This document shows, in pieces, positions 1-9,065 of a stretch of 64,000 bases of DNA. The DNA is taken from contig CATKHK010000003.1 in NCBI GenBank assembly GCA_949751835.1, positions 843,287-907,286 of the forward strand. The letters run 5' to 3'. The translations under genes and the position numbers were made by a program. Every line of letters starts with the position of its first letter. The stretch's first letter is position 1. Source of the stretch: Blepharisma japonicum (Eukaryota; Ciliophora; Heterotrichea; Heterotrichida; Blepharismidae). The notes beneath the pieces were generated by a model that ran no database searches, was not told where the DNA came from, and saw only the letters and a program-made list of their open reading frames with translations.

Positions 1-635
1 AAATTCACAAATCCTGCTTTAAAATCCAAGTAAAAGTTGCTGCAGAAAACAAGCCTCTTCCAGATTTACCATTAAAATGCATTTATTGCAAAGAGGTTAT
101 TTTGTATAATGACTGGGTAAAAGTGCTAGACCAAGTAGAAATCAAAAACTTGTATCATGCTTCTCTAGTTAAATTCATGACAAATGATAAAGGGAAAAGG
201 TTTTCATGGTGTGAAAACCACATATGCAATTTCATATATAATAAATCAAAGTTTACAAATAGATCGTCATTTATAAGAAATTGTCCTGAATGCCATGGGA
301 AATTTTGTGTTAGGTGCAAAAAAGAAGTGGTTGGAATGACTCATGAAGTCAGATGCGAAATGCAAAGAATTGGAGAAGAAAATAAAAAATGGATAGAAGA
401 AAATACTTCGACCTGCCCCAGCTGTGAGTTTAAAACAGAGAAAAATGGAGGGTGCAACCATATTACTTGTCCGAATTGCAATACTCATTATTGCTTTATA
501 TGTGGCGAAGATATATCAAGAATGATACCTGTCGATCATTATAGAGATCCTAACAAGCCTGCTTGTTTTGGAAAATACCTCAATGTAAATGATGAAGGAG
601 TTTTTCCAATTCCTGCTGACTGGGAATTGATTTAA
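1..635 (+). CDS. RBR-type E3 ubiquitin ligase, C-terminal part (5' end outside window)
   Basis: The reading frame is already open at base 3 and runs to TAA at 633-635, giving about 210 residues of the C-terminal part. The sequence shows closely spaced Cys/His pairs typical of an IBR domain (CPECHGKFCVRC, then H and C), followed by a RING2-like block CPSC-x9-C-NHITC-PNC-x4-CFIC. In RBR ligases the cysteine in GGCNH of RING2 is the catalytic residue that carries ubiquitin as a thioester, and it is present here (GGCNHITC). RING1 is expected upstream, beyond the window. The family transfers ubiquitin to substrates in a RING/HECT hybrid mechanism; the substrate cannot be inferred. No TGA codon falls in this part. 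Confidence 0.85.
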   Translation, partial: IHKSCFKIQVKVAAENKPLPDLPLKCIYCKEVILYNDWVKVLDQVEIKNLYHASLVKFMTNDKGKRFSWCENHICNFIYNKSKFTNRSSFIRNCPECHGKFCVRCKKEVVGMTHEVRCEMQRIGEENKKWIEENTSTCPSCEFKTEKNGGCNHITCPNCNTHYCFICGEDISRMIPVDHYRDPNKPACFGKYLNVNDEGVFPIPADWELI

Positions 636-662
636 TTAATTAACTGTATTATCAAAGACCCT

Positions 663-1088
663 TTATTTAATATTTTTGTCTTCTTTTTCCATTTTTCTTA
701 AGTTTTCTGATTTTACCCTCATTTTTGATGCTTTTTTCTGCAGAGCTGCTATTTCTTCGTTTTTTTCTTCGATCCGGTCTTCAGATAGAGTCAGCTGTGC
801 TTCTAGCTCAATAATTCTTTTTCTCAATGTTTCGTTCTGGTCTAAAACCTCTTTTAAAGCGTCTTGGAGAGATTTAATAAATTCATCGTAACCTTTGCAG
901 CCTTCACAAGGTTTATAATTAGAGACAAGTGAAAGCTTCTCTAAGTTGCTGATGGTTTGTCTTTGGTCGTTTTCAGATGCTTCTTGGGAAGCTTTATTTT
1001 TTGATTTGGACTTAGCTTTTGAGTTTTCTAGGGACTCTAGAGGAGCTCGGTTAAGCCTTACTGATCTTCTTAAGTTGTAGATAGACAT
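663..1088 (-). CDS. hypothetical coiled-coil protein, 141 aa
   Basis: A 141-residue protein with a basic, low-complexity N-terminus (NLRRSVRLNR, then Ser/Lys-rich) and a C-terminal half (about residues 70-135) with the heptad pattern of a coiled coil rich in Glu, Lys and Leu. A CEGC pair sits just before the coil. The ATG at 1088 is the only start before an upstream in-frame stop. It ends 27 bp from the stop of the convergent RBR gene. I do not recognise a family; a structural or scaffold role is only a guess. Confidence 0.65.
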   Translation of the reverse strand: MSIYNLRRSVRLNRAPLESLENSKAKSKSKNKASQEASENDQRQTISNLEKLSLVSNYKPCEGCKGYDEFIKSLQDALKEVLDQNETLRKRIIELEAQLTLSEDRIEEKNEEIAALQKKASKMRVKSENLRKMEKEDKNIK

Positions 1089-1289
1089 TATGGGGGGATT
1101 TGATAAAATATTTTTCTATTAATTTTATTTCATATTTTGCATTAAATATGAGAATTTTTCAAATAAAAATTGTGCTTGATCTTCTCGCACTTATTTTTTA
1201 TTTAAATTTCAATTTCTTATTTGAGAGAAAAATAGCTAGAATTGTCCTCAATCAACCATAATCTATAATTAAGCTAAAATTCATAGTGA

Positions 1290-2198
1290 ATGACAAAGAG
1301 AAATGGTTTCCAAAGACCCTTTCATTTATTTCAAATTATCTCATGGACTCTTATGATTTTACACACAGTGATTGGCGTTCTCTGTGTTGCTTTATTCTTA
1401 AAGCAAGACCTTCTTATCATATTTTTGATTTTATTTTATATTTCACACATTTGTGTGGTAATTGAAGGCTACATTGCAACAGACTCAGACCCAACCATCT
1501 TAACAAAACCGGAAACTGTCTCATTGGACACAAATATTAACTATTTTTGCACTATCTGCAAAGTTTATGTGACAGAATCTGCAAAACACTGCGGACACTG
1601 CAACCGATGCGTTGACAGGTTTGATCACCATTGCAAATGGCTCAATAACTGCATAGGAAAGCCAAATTATTGGAAATTCGTGACTTTGATATGAATTCTA
1701 GAAGCCAGCACTTTTATATTACTTTTATTTGAAATTTATGTAGTAAATAAAGGATTTACTAAAGAATTAACTGATGATCATTCTACTGAAATACTTGTCC
1801 TGACTATATTACTTATAGATATTTTCATTAATGGGTTAGTGTTCTTATCATTAGCCTATTTAATCAGCATTCATATTTATTTAGGAATTAGAGGAAAAAC
1901 CACCTATGAGTTTATACAGGAGTGAAGAAAAAATAAAGAAAGAAAGCATATAGTCCCGATTGAAAATATTAAAGAGGACGACCAAGAAAGTTCTCTGAAA
2001 ACTGTTTATAAAATCAACCCAGAAAAACTGGCTGAAATAAAAAAGAGTGTATATATAAAGCATAATACTTTTGTAGTGACGGCAGATCTTGATATACCTT
2101 ACTCTCCGTTTAATGTTAATAAAACCTTTGGGGCAGGATCTTTTTCAATTAGTTCTGATTTCTCTCAAAAGCCTGAAGTATTTAATAATTTTAATTAA
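1290..2198 (+). CDS. DHHC palmitoyltransferase, 302 aa
   Basis: An S-acyltransferase of the zDHHC family, which attaches palmitate to cysteines of membrane-associated proteins at endomembranes or the plasma membrane. The protein has two N-terminal hydrophobic segments (about residues 12-35 and 40-65), a cysteine-rich domain with HCGHC and the catalytic motif [13 protein letters not shown], then two more hydrophobic segments and a TTxE motif (TTYEF), the usual 4-TM layout. Two internal TGA codons (1692-1694 and 1921-1923) must be read as Trp for the third TM segment and the C-terminal tail to exist; with TGA as stop the enzyme would end right after the catalytic domain. Stop is TAA at 2196-2198. 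Confidence 0.9.
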
Positions 2199-2223
2199 TT
2201 TATATTATAAATAAAGATTGGTG

Positions 2224-3894
2224 TTAGTTATTATTATTCTTTAATTCTTGCAAGTGCATGTCCTTCATCACGTGTTTCATAACTTTTCCAGTTGATGTCA
2301 TTGGAAAAGAGCTAACTATTTTGACTGTCCTTGGAATCTTGAAGTCAGAGATTTTACCTTTAAGATACTCTACAACTTTTGCGTGAGTAATTTCAGTCTT
2401 CCCAGGCTTCATTTTTATCCAAGCACAGACTTGTTCTCCTTGATAATGATCAGGGATTCCAAATAATGAAGCCATTTCAATATCAGGATGTTTCATTAAA
2501 ATACTCTCGATTTCTCCTGGATAAATATTATCTCCTCCTCTTATAATTAAATCCTTATTTCTCCCTACAATTTTCAAGTACCCATCTTCATCTAAAGTCC
2601 CAAGATCTCCAGTGTGCATCCACCCATTGGCATCAATAGTTTCGCTTGTCGCTTTTTCGTCACCCCAATAGTGCTTAAACACTGAATACCCTCTTATACA
2701 AATTTCTCCGACTTCTCCTATTTCTACAATTTTCCCTTTTTTATTAATAAGTTTTGCTTCAAGATTTGGGTTGACGACTCCAACTGTGCTGACTTTCTTT
2801 TCAAAAGGAGAAGAATGCAGCGTCTGGAACATTGAGCCTGACGTTTCAGTCATCGCGAATGCATTTGTGACGTTTTTTATGTGAAGTTCATTCGTAATCC
2901 TGTTCATAGTTTCCCTATCGATTCCAGAGCCAGTTAAAAATGCAGTTTTCAGTGATTCCACATTTCTTTTTTGTTTTTCTTGCTCATGAAGGAAAAGCTG
3001 AAACATAGTAGGTACTCCTAGTAGACTAGTAATTTTTTCATTTTCTACGGTATCCATAATAAGTCCAGGCCTAAAAACATTATCAGGATATACCATAGCA
3101 GCTCCACGGATTAAACAACAAATGCTTGATACACACCCAAAAACATGATAAAGTGAAATACTGACGACAACTTTATCAGTTTCGTCCCATTCTAATAATC
3201 TTGTGATATTGTTTGTGGTATTTACGATTCCGTGATGGGATAGTACAACTCCTTTTGGCTTACCTGTGGTCCCTGAAGTAAAAATTATATGGCATGGGTC
3301 GTCAAATGAGATGTCATTAGTGACTTCTTTATAGTCTTTGGTTTTTTGATGGTATAACTCATCAAAACTTAGCATCCCTTTATGGGGTTGGTTTCCCATT
3401 AAAATCACATGTTTTAAATGAGGCAATTTCGCTGATGAAATTTCTCCGATTTTGGAAGTTTGAATTTCTGGGACAAGGTTTTCGACCATACTAATATAAT
3501 TCAAATTCTTGAAACTAGGAGGCATGACAAGAGCATTAACTTGGGCTTTATTTAACATATATTCAAGCTCAGAGATTTGGGAAATTGGATTTATGTTCAC
3601 GACAATTAAATCAGATAAAGCGGCTCCAAGCTGGGTTAGGGTTCAGTCTTTACAAGTAGGAGCGAATATACCAACTCTACTCTGACGAGGTAGGCCTAAG
3701 GCAAGTAAGCCTTCAGCAATTTGCTCGGAACGTTGCAAAAGCTCAGAGTAGGTCATTCTGGAGTTTTCGTGAAGACTCAGAAGGGCATCGTTGTTGGGGA
3801 ATTTTCTTGCATTTTCTCTTAGGACATCACCGATTGTTTTACTAATTAGCTGTTTTCCAATCCCTGAGACATAGCTGAGTCTTTTTAAGCTCAT
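2224..3894 (-). CDS. ACSF2-like medium-chain acyl-CoA synthetase, 556 aa
   Basis: A member of the AMP-forming acyl-CoA synthetase (ANL) family, which activates a fatty acid with ATP to an acyl-adenylate and then to acyl-CoA. Seen: the phosphate-binding loop IIFTSGTTGKPKG, the A5-like region with GWMHTGDLG, the hinge GRNKDLIIRGGDNIYPGE, and the C-terminal catalytic lysine motif TSTGKVMKH. The GGDNIYPGEIE and KISDFKIP stretches resemble mitochondrial ACSF2. One TGA (3640-3642) is read as Trp after CKD. I place the start at the ATG at 3892-3894 (MSLKRL); an in-frame ATG at 3948 would leave only 7 bp to the divergent tubulin gene. The chain length of the substrate is inferred only from family resemblance. 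Confidence 0.88.
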
Positions 3895-3955
3895 ATTTTT
3901 AAAAAACCAATATAAAGTGATATCCGTTTTAACTAGAATTAAAACCATAATAAAA

Positions 3956-5185
3956 ATGAGAGAAATTATACATCTTCAGATTGGAGATTGCGGTAATGCA
4001 TTAGGAAAAGCACACTGGCTTAATATTTTTTATGATTATTCTCTTAAAAACGGTCAAATCTCGGCAAACAATCTTAATGAAATTCAAGAAAAAATTGGCG
4101 TATACCTTGAAGAAAAATCCGATCAAAATTTTATTGCAAGAAACATAACAATTCACACAGAAAATGGCACGTTAACCCAATTTTTTAACCCCGATGATTT
4201 TGTAAAGATAGAATCTGCAGGAAACAACTGAGGAAAAGGTTATTATGGGAATGAAGTTGATGAGTATATCATAGATCTTGCTAAATCCAAAGCTGAGGCT
4301 TGTGATTCATTGCAGGGATTTGAAATTTCACACAGTCTTGGAGGTGGCTCTGGAAGCGGACTAACCTCAAGAGTCATTGAAATGCTTAAGGATGAGTTTC
4401 CTGACATTTTAATATGCACACATACAATTTTCCCATATTCTGGAATGGGGGACTGTCTTGTTGAACCATATAATGTCGCCCTCTCATTTCCTTACCTACA
4501 CATGCCTAAAAACGTGATTTTTGCAATTCAGAATGAAAAATTATTTAATTTTAATTTCCAGCGAAAACAGCGCATTCCTAGCTTTTATGCTGATTTTAAC
4601 AGCATAGCAGCAGGTGCTCTATCAGGGATCACCTTAAGTTTTAGGTTCTCAGGGACTATGAATGGAGATTTGCAAAAATTGGTTACAAATCTAACACCTA
4701 TTGAAACTATGAATTTCCTTATACCTGAATATACAGAATTACGCAATTTATGGCTGTACGACACACTTTCGAGGTCTTTTAGAGATGGGGTTTCAGCCAA
4801 TCTTTTGTGCAATGTCGATAAAAATCAAAAATATATAGCGGTAGCTTGCAATGTTAGAAGCTCTGAAGACTACAGCAAAGAAATTAAATCTTTTTTTGAC
4901 TCTGAAACTAACGAAATTATCAATAGCATGCCAAAAAGTAAGATAAAATACTCAATTATCGATACTCAATCTACTACTTCTCCAATGGAAGCTGTTTCCC
5001 TTATAAATTCAACTGGATTCAGAAAAACGTTAATTAATTATCTAGAACAATATTATGCTCTGAAGCGAAGAAATGCATTTTTGCATTATTTTTATGGAGA
5101 AGGAATGGAAGACGAAGACTTCACTCAATCCGCTAATGAAATGCGTGATCTGATTGAGACTTATGAAAATGTGTATAATTCTTAA
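3956..5185 (+). CDS. divergent beta-like tubulin, 409 aa
   Basis: The N-terminus MREIIHLQIGDCGNALG matches the beta-tubulin MREI start and GTP-binding loop (usual QAGQCGN). The tubulin signature is present as GGGSGSG (usual GGGTGSG), preceded by NNWGKGYYG, where Trp is the TGA at 4229-4231. Later landmarks are recognisable but altered: VEPYNVALS, LSFRFSG, and near the end RRNAFLHYFYGEGM. The protein is about 35 residues shorter than a normal beta-tubulin and lacks the acidic C-terminal tail, ending ENVYNS. It is therefore not one of the bulk axonemal tubulins. Start chosen at MREI by homology; it is 61 bp from the divergent acyl-CoA ligase start. It ends 9 bp from the convergent neighbour. 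Confidence 0.85.
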
Positions 5186-5194
5186 TAAAAATAC

Positions 5195-6631
5195 TTAATT
5201 ATCTCCCACTAAAGAAGATGACAGCCTAGCAAGTGCTGCTTCTTCATTTCCTGGCTCACTGGTCTCACTAGGACTTGTAGGCCTCACTCTTGAGTTCTTC
5301 GCTATAAAATCAGGTGTATAAATCTCTTTCAGCAGCTGATCAGTTTTTTTAGATTCATATTTATTCAACTCCTTAAGAAAAGCTTCCTTATTTTCAAGCA
5401 AAGGTGTCACCACAGTTTCTAATTTTTCTTTGATTTTGTTAAATAAATCCACCAAGTCCATGTTTGAGGTGTCCAGTCTATTATCAAGCTTGCTCATTAT
5501 TTTTTTCCCCCAAGCAAAAATATGCTCATAAGTCCTTGTAGTATTTTCGTTCCTTTCTCTGCATTTTACCAACTCGTTTTGTTCTTTTGCGAGCTTTTCT
5601 TCTAAAGCTTTGAATTCTTTATAAAAGGATCTTTCATTGGTTTCACCTTCTATAAGCAAAAGTTCTTTAAGCTCATTTCTGGATTTTTCATTTTCTGCTT
5701 TTAGGTCGTCTAGGGTTTTTTCGGCTTCGGATATGCTTTGCATGAGCTGTTGATGGACTTCTTCACGAGTCAGGAATTTTTGGACAATATCTTTTACGTT
5801 GGACAGACCTGTGGCGGCTCTTATTTTTTGGAAAGCTTCTTCTACCTCTGCAGCACTTTGCCACTCTTTTTCGAGCTTCCATCGTAAATACATGTACCAA
5901 AACCTATTCACAAGTAGCTGCTCTTTCATCTGGATTTCTTGGCTATCCCTATCTTCATTTGCGGCGGCTTCTGCAATTTCAGCTTGCCTTTTTAGTCTTT
6001 CTTGTCGTCTTTCTGATGCATCTTTTCTCATTTTTACACTTCTTTCTAGCTGCTGTACTCTTTCTTCTTTTTTTCTTTTTTCAAATTCTAAATTTGCTTT
6101 TAACTCTTGTAAGAATTTTTTTGACTGATAATTCATCTCTTTGTTTTTCCTTGATTTTTCTTTTTCACTTTCTAGCTCCATCTTGGATGATTTTAAGGTA
6201 TGGCTCAGATGGTTTGAGGTAACTTGGAGATTTACTTTTTCTTGGCTCATTCTATTAAGCATGTGCTCATAGCTTTTCTTATTCAGAAGCTCTTCTTCCA
6301 CTTTCATATGAGTCAGTTCTAAAGCAGTTTCGAGCTGCTCTATTCTTTGATTGATGCTTCGCTCGTCCATCTCTGTGACTTCGGCAACCGTTCCAAGCTT
6401 TTCCAGCTCTTTTTTAGATCTTTCAAGCTGGTGTCGCTTCAGAGAGTTTTCTCTTTTCGTTTGATCGTGCTTTTTACGGATCATTGTCAGTTGCATTGAA
6501 ATTTCACGCATTTCGTCGTCTTTGTGGATATCGATGTTGTCTCCGCCGTCACTGTACATGCTTGAGTCTTGCTGAGTAATCAGGAATTTCATTGGAGCCT
6601 TTTTTTGAGGAGATTTTTTGGTCTCAGCCAT
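5195..6631 (-). CDS. ODAD3/CCDC151-like outer dynein arm docking coiled coil, 478 aa
   Basis: A long coiled-coil protein (heptad-rich from about residue 45 to 440) with a proline/basic N-terminus. Stretches such as KRQAEIAEAAANEDRDS, LRWKLEKEW and AFQKIRAATGLSNVKDIVQ resemble the outer-dynein-arm docking family, closest in my recollection to CCDC151/ODAD3 (also ODA10) and more distantly CCDC63/CCDC114. In that family the protein anchors outer dynein arms, or their assembly, to ciliary doublets, which fits a ciliate. No TGA codons are used. The start at 6631 is followed upstream by an in-frame stop. Family membership is moderately sure; exact orthology needs a profile search. Confidence 0.65.
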   Translation of the reverse strand: MAETKKSPQKKAPMKFLITQQDSSMYSDGGDNIDIHKDDEMREISMQLTMIRKKHDQTKRENSLKRHQLERSKKELEKLGTVAEVTEMDERSINQRIEQLETALELTHMKVEEELLNKKSYEHMLNRMSQEKVNLQVTSNHLSHTLKSSKMELESEKEKSRKNKEMNYQSKKFLQELKANLEFEKRKKEERVQQLERSVKMRKDASERRQERLKRQAEIAEAAANEDRDSQEIQMKEQLLVNRFWYMYLRWKLEKEWQSAAEVEEAFQKIRAATGLSNVKDIVQKFLTREEVHQQLMQSISEAEKTLDDLKAENEKSRNELKELLLIEGETNERSFYKEFKALEEKLAKEQNELVKCRERNENTTRTYEHIFAWGKKIMSKLDNRLDTSNMDLVDLFNKIKEKLETVVTPLLENKEAFLKELNKYESKKTDQLLKEIYTPDFIAKNSRVRPTSPSETSEPGNEEAALARLSSSLVGDN

Positions 6632-6778
6632 ATGATTATTATGATAACTTTAATAAAATTTTATATCATGTTTAGGACATCTTATTTACGGCTTTTTTTA
6701 ATTTATTAATAAGAGTAAAACATGCAAAGAAGCTATTAAATATATTTTTATTAATTTTGATAAGCATATTAATTAGGT

Positions 6779-7195
6779 TTACACAATTTCTAAGTCTGAA
6801 AGATTCCAGTCTTCATAGGAACCATCTGGAAGATATCTTCGAACTATAAAAGGAAGTTTTTTATTTATGAGCTCTTTATAGGCAATCTCTAATGGATCAG
6901 TTTCATTGGGATCAAGATGAACAAAAATTGGAGCATTTTGACTGATCTGGGAAGCTCTTGCTCCGAGAACTCTTGTTTTTTCATACTTTGAAAGATATGA
7001 AGGGGTATATCTAACGACTTTTGTTTCAGGAACAACCTTTACCACAGTGGTATCTTCGTCTATCTCACTTTCAGAGTCGCTTTTCTCCGAGTTCGTCTCA
7101 TTTTTCTCTGAATTCTGCTCACTTTTTCCCGAAAGAGCACTCTCATCTACTTTCTCTTCAATTTGCTCGAAGTCACTAAGATCTTCATCTGACAT
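6779..7195 (-). CDS. RPB6: RNA polymerase subunit RPB6 (RPABC2), 138 aa
   Basis: Shared small subunit of nuclear RNA polymerases I, II and III, the eukaryotic counterpart of bacterial omega, needed for assembly of the clamp region. The conserved core is clear: [18 protein letters not shown], then [10 protein letters not shown] and the near-invariant [12 protein letters not shown]. The N-terminal half is acidic and Ser/Glu-rich ([16 protein letters not shown]), as usual for RPB6. I start at the ATG at 7195 (MSDEDLSD), which matches the typical MSD start; a further in-frame ATG at 7234 would add 13 hydrophobic residues with no counterpart in the family. Confidence 0.95.
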   Translation of the reverse strand: MSDEDLSDFEQIEEKVDESALSGKSEQNSEKNETNSEKSDSESEIDEDTTVVKVVPETKVVRYTPSYLSKYEKTRVLGARASQISQNAPIFVHLDPNETDPLEIAYKELINKKLPFIVRRYLPDGSYEDWNLSDLEIV

Positions 7196-7284
7196 TTTTA
7201 CAATTAAGATTATTAGTATCCCGCCATCATACATTAAATCTAATAAATTTAATCTTTCTTTCTTTAAAGCTTATTCAATATCAA

Positions 7285-7437
7285 TTATTTTAGCAATTTT
7301 AAAGGCTCCTGTTTCTTTCTATCATTTTCTCCATGACATCTGTGATTTATTCTGCTGCTGAATGGCATATCCTTCAACTTTCTCAAAAATCTCTCTCCAA
7401 AATCTTCAGAATAAATTTTTTTGTTTTTTGAAGCCAT
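7285..7437 (-). CDS. possible small basic protein, 50 aa
   Basis: A 50-residue frame beginning MASKNKKIYSEDFGERF and ending KKQEPLKLLK, strongly basic, with no recognised domain. Its ATG lies 19 bp from the ATG of the divergent ankyrin-SAM gene, so a shared promoter would have to be extremely short. It sits in the 260-bp gap upstream of RPB6 on the same strand. Codon use looks ordinary for the window and the frame has no TGA. It may be a genuine small gene or a chance frame. Confidence 0.4.
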   Translation of the reverse strand: MASKNKKIYSEDFGERFLRKLKDMPFSSRINHRCHGENDRKKQEPLKLLK

Positions 7438-7456
7438 CGTATCATAATTTAAATAC

Positions 7457-8995
7457 ATGGAAAACGCATCCATCCAAGAAGTCGTTCAAAAAGGCTGCCG
7501 TTTAGGCGATATTTCTCTATTAAAAGAAGTTTTTAAATCTCATCCTCAATTTCTAAACAAAACAGACACTCAGCTTGGCTGGACTCCTTTATATCGCACT
7601 GTGATATGTGGCCAAGAACCTGCAACTCGATTGCTCTTAAACCTTGGTGCTGACCCTGACGTGAAGTCCAAAATAGGTGAAACCCCGCTACATCAGGCTG
7701 CTTATAACAGCCAATATTCAATCGCAAAACTTCTCCTAGATTACAAGGCAGATCCAAATGCCCAGCAAAATGATGGTGACACTCCTCTTCACCATGCAGC
7801 TTTCAAAGGTGATTTTTCAATGGTGAAACTACTATTAAAGTACAATAGCAATCCTAATATCCCAAACACAGTTTTTGGTAGGACTCCTTTACATTATGCA
7901 GTGGATTATGGGCATTCAAAAATAGTAAAACTATTTATGAAACATAATGCGTTAACTGATATTGAAGATATTGGTGAAAAAACGCCAATGGATCTCACGA
8001 CTAACACTGATATGATTTCTATCCTTCTGAAATCAAAGGAGCCTTCAGAACTGGCAAGTTCCATCGAGAACTCATTTAATTCTATTTCAAGTATTGACGC
8101 AATTCCGAACTATTCTCAGCAATTTAATAGCAAATTTTCGTTTATTTCTCAGACTTCAAATTATAATTGTGAAAAAGGGCTAGACTTATATGAAGAAAAG
8201 ACTGATAAGTATGCAGAAAATACCGAAAAAACGCTTGATGTGGCAAGTATCCCTTACCATGGGCGAAGTGTAAGCTCTTTATTTGAGCCGGACGCAGAAA
8301 AATCATATAGTGAGGTAAGACCTTCTAATTTATTGACAGATAGGGCAAGAATAATCTCTTTTGGTGGAAATGATAAAAAATCTGCCCTTTATAGCTGGAT
8401 TTCTAATGTAAAGCTTGAAGGGATTTTTGATACTTTAATAGCTGGCGGATATGACGATTTAGGCCAAATGATAGCCAGTATGAAAACTTCACTCCCAATT
8501 ACAGAAAGAATGCTTCTAGAAATTGGGATCAAGAAACCTGGGCTTAGAAGACGGCTGCTAGCAGCATTAGATGAAGAAGCCAAATCCTTCCCTAAAAAAG
8601 GGAAAACTCAAGAAAATAACCCTTTTCAATGCTGGGCAGCCTCATCCAGCAGTCCTGGGCTTATTAATATACAAAATCTCAAGCAGTGGCTCGATAAGCT
8701 TAACCTTTCCCATCTGCACAAGTCATTTGTTGACGCTGGGTACGACGACATGGAGCATAACCTTGCCCTAATGAATTCGAGCTGGTTCATAACTGACGAC
8801 ATTTTATTAAACGACATAAAAATCACAAAACCAGGGCACAGGCATAGGATTTTGTCAAAACTAAAAGAAGAATGCATAGGCTTCGAAACGATGAAGAAAA
8901 ACAACGGTAGACCAAGCTACAAAGGCCGCATAGAAGGCTTGATGATTGAGAAATCTTCCACTTCTTCAGCTTGTGGGATGTGCTTGCTGATGTAA
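7457..8995 (+). CDS. ankyrin repeat protein with two SAM domains and CaaX end, 512 aa
   Basis: Five ankyrin repeats cover about residues 40-195 (WTPLYRTVICGQ, GETPLHQAAYNSQ, GDTPLHHAAFKGD, GRTPLHYAVDYGHSK, then a degenerate repeat). After a Ser/Asn-rich linker come two SAM-like helical domains, about residues 311-375 (LYSWISNVKLEGIFDTL) and 406-475 (LKQWLDKLNLSHLHKSF), each with a G-Y-D-D turn. The protein ends SACGMCLLM. CLLM fits a CaaX prenylation box and a second cysteine two residues upstream could be palmitoylated. Ankyrin plus SAM resembles the ANKS scaffold families, but a lipidated C-terminus is not typical of them. Likely a membrane-anchored adaptor (inference). Confidence 0.85.
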   Translation: MENASIQEVVQKGCRLGDISLLKEVFKSHPQFLNKTDTQLGWTPLYRTVICGQEPATRLLLNLGADPDVKSKIGETPLHQAAYNSQYSIAKLLLDYKADPNAQQNDGDTPLHHAAFKGDFSMVKLLLKYNSNPNIPNTVFGRTPLHYAVDYGHSKIVKLFMKHNALTDIEDIGEKTPMDLTTNTDMISILLKSKEPSELASSIENSFNSISSIDAIPNYSQQFNSKFSFISQTSNYNCEKGLDLYEEKTDKYAENTEKTLDVASIPYHGRSVSSLFEPDAEKSYSEVRPSNLLTDRARIISFGGNDKKSALYSWISNVKLEGIFDTLIAGGYDDLGQMIASMKTSLPITERMLLEIGIKKPGLRRRLLAALDEEAKSFPKKGKTQENNPFQCWAASSSSPGLINIQNLKQWLDKLNLSHLHKSFVDAGYDDMEHNLALMNSSWFITDDILLNDIKITKPGHRHRILSKLKEECIGFETMKKNNGRPSYKGRIEGLMIEKSSTSSACGMCLLM

Positions 8996-9065
8996 TTATA
9001 TTTATTTATAACTTACTAATTTTAGACTAATATATGAAAATAAACGTTAATAAGAAAGCTGGAAA

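Noticed and set aside
1149-1262. Plus-strand 37-codon frame beginning MRIFQIKIVLDLL
   Set aside because: Too short, ends before the DHHC gene, and lies in an AT-rich spacer where hydrophobic frames arise by chance.
3633-3643. Telomere-like GGGTTAGGGTT
   Set aside because: It lies inside the acyl-CoA ligase coding sequence, is short, and does not form a repeat; the known Blepharisma telomere is different.
5799-6222. Plus-strand hydrophobic frames over the coiled-coil gene
   Set aside because: Phe/Leu/Ser-rich mirror images of Lys/Glu-rich coiled-coil codons on the other strand.
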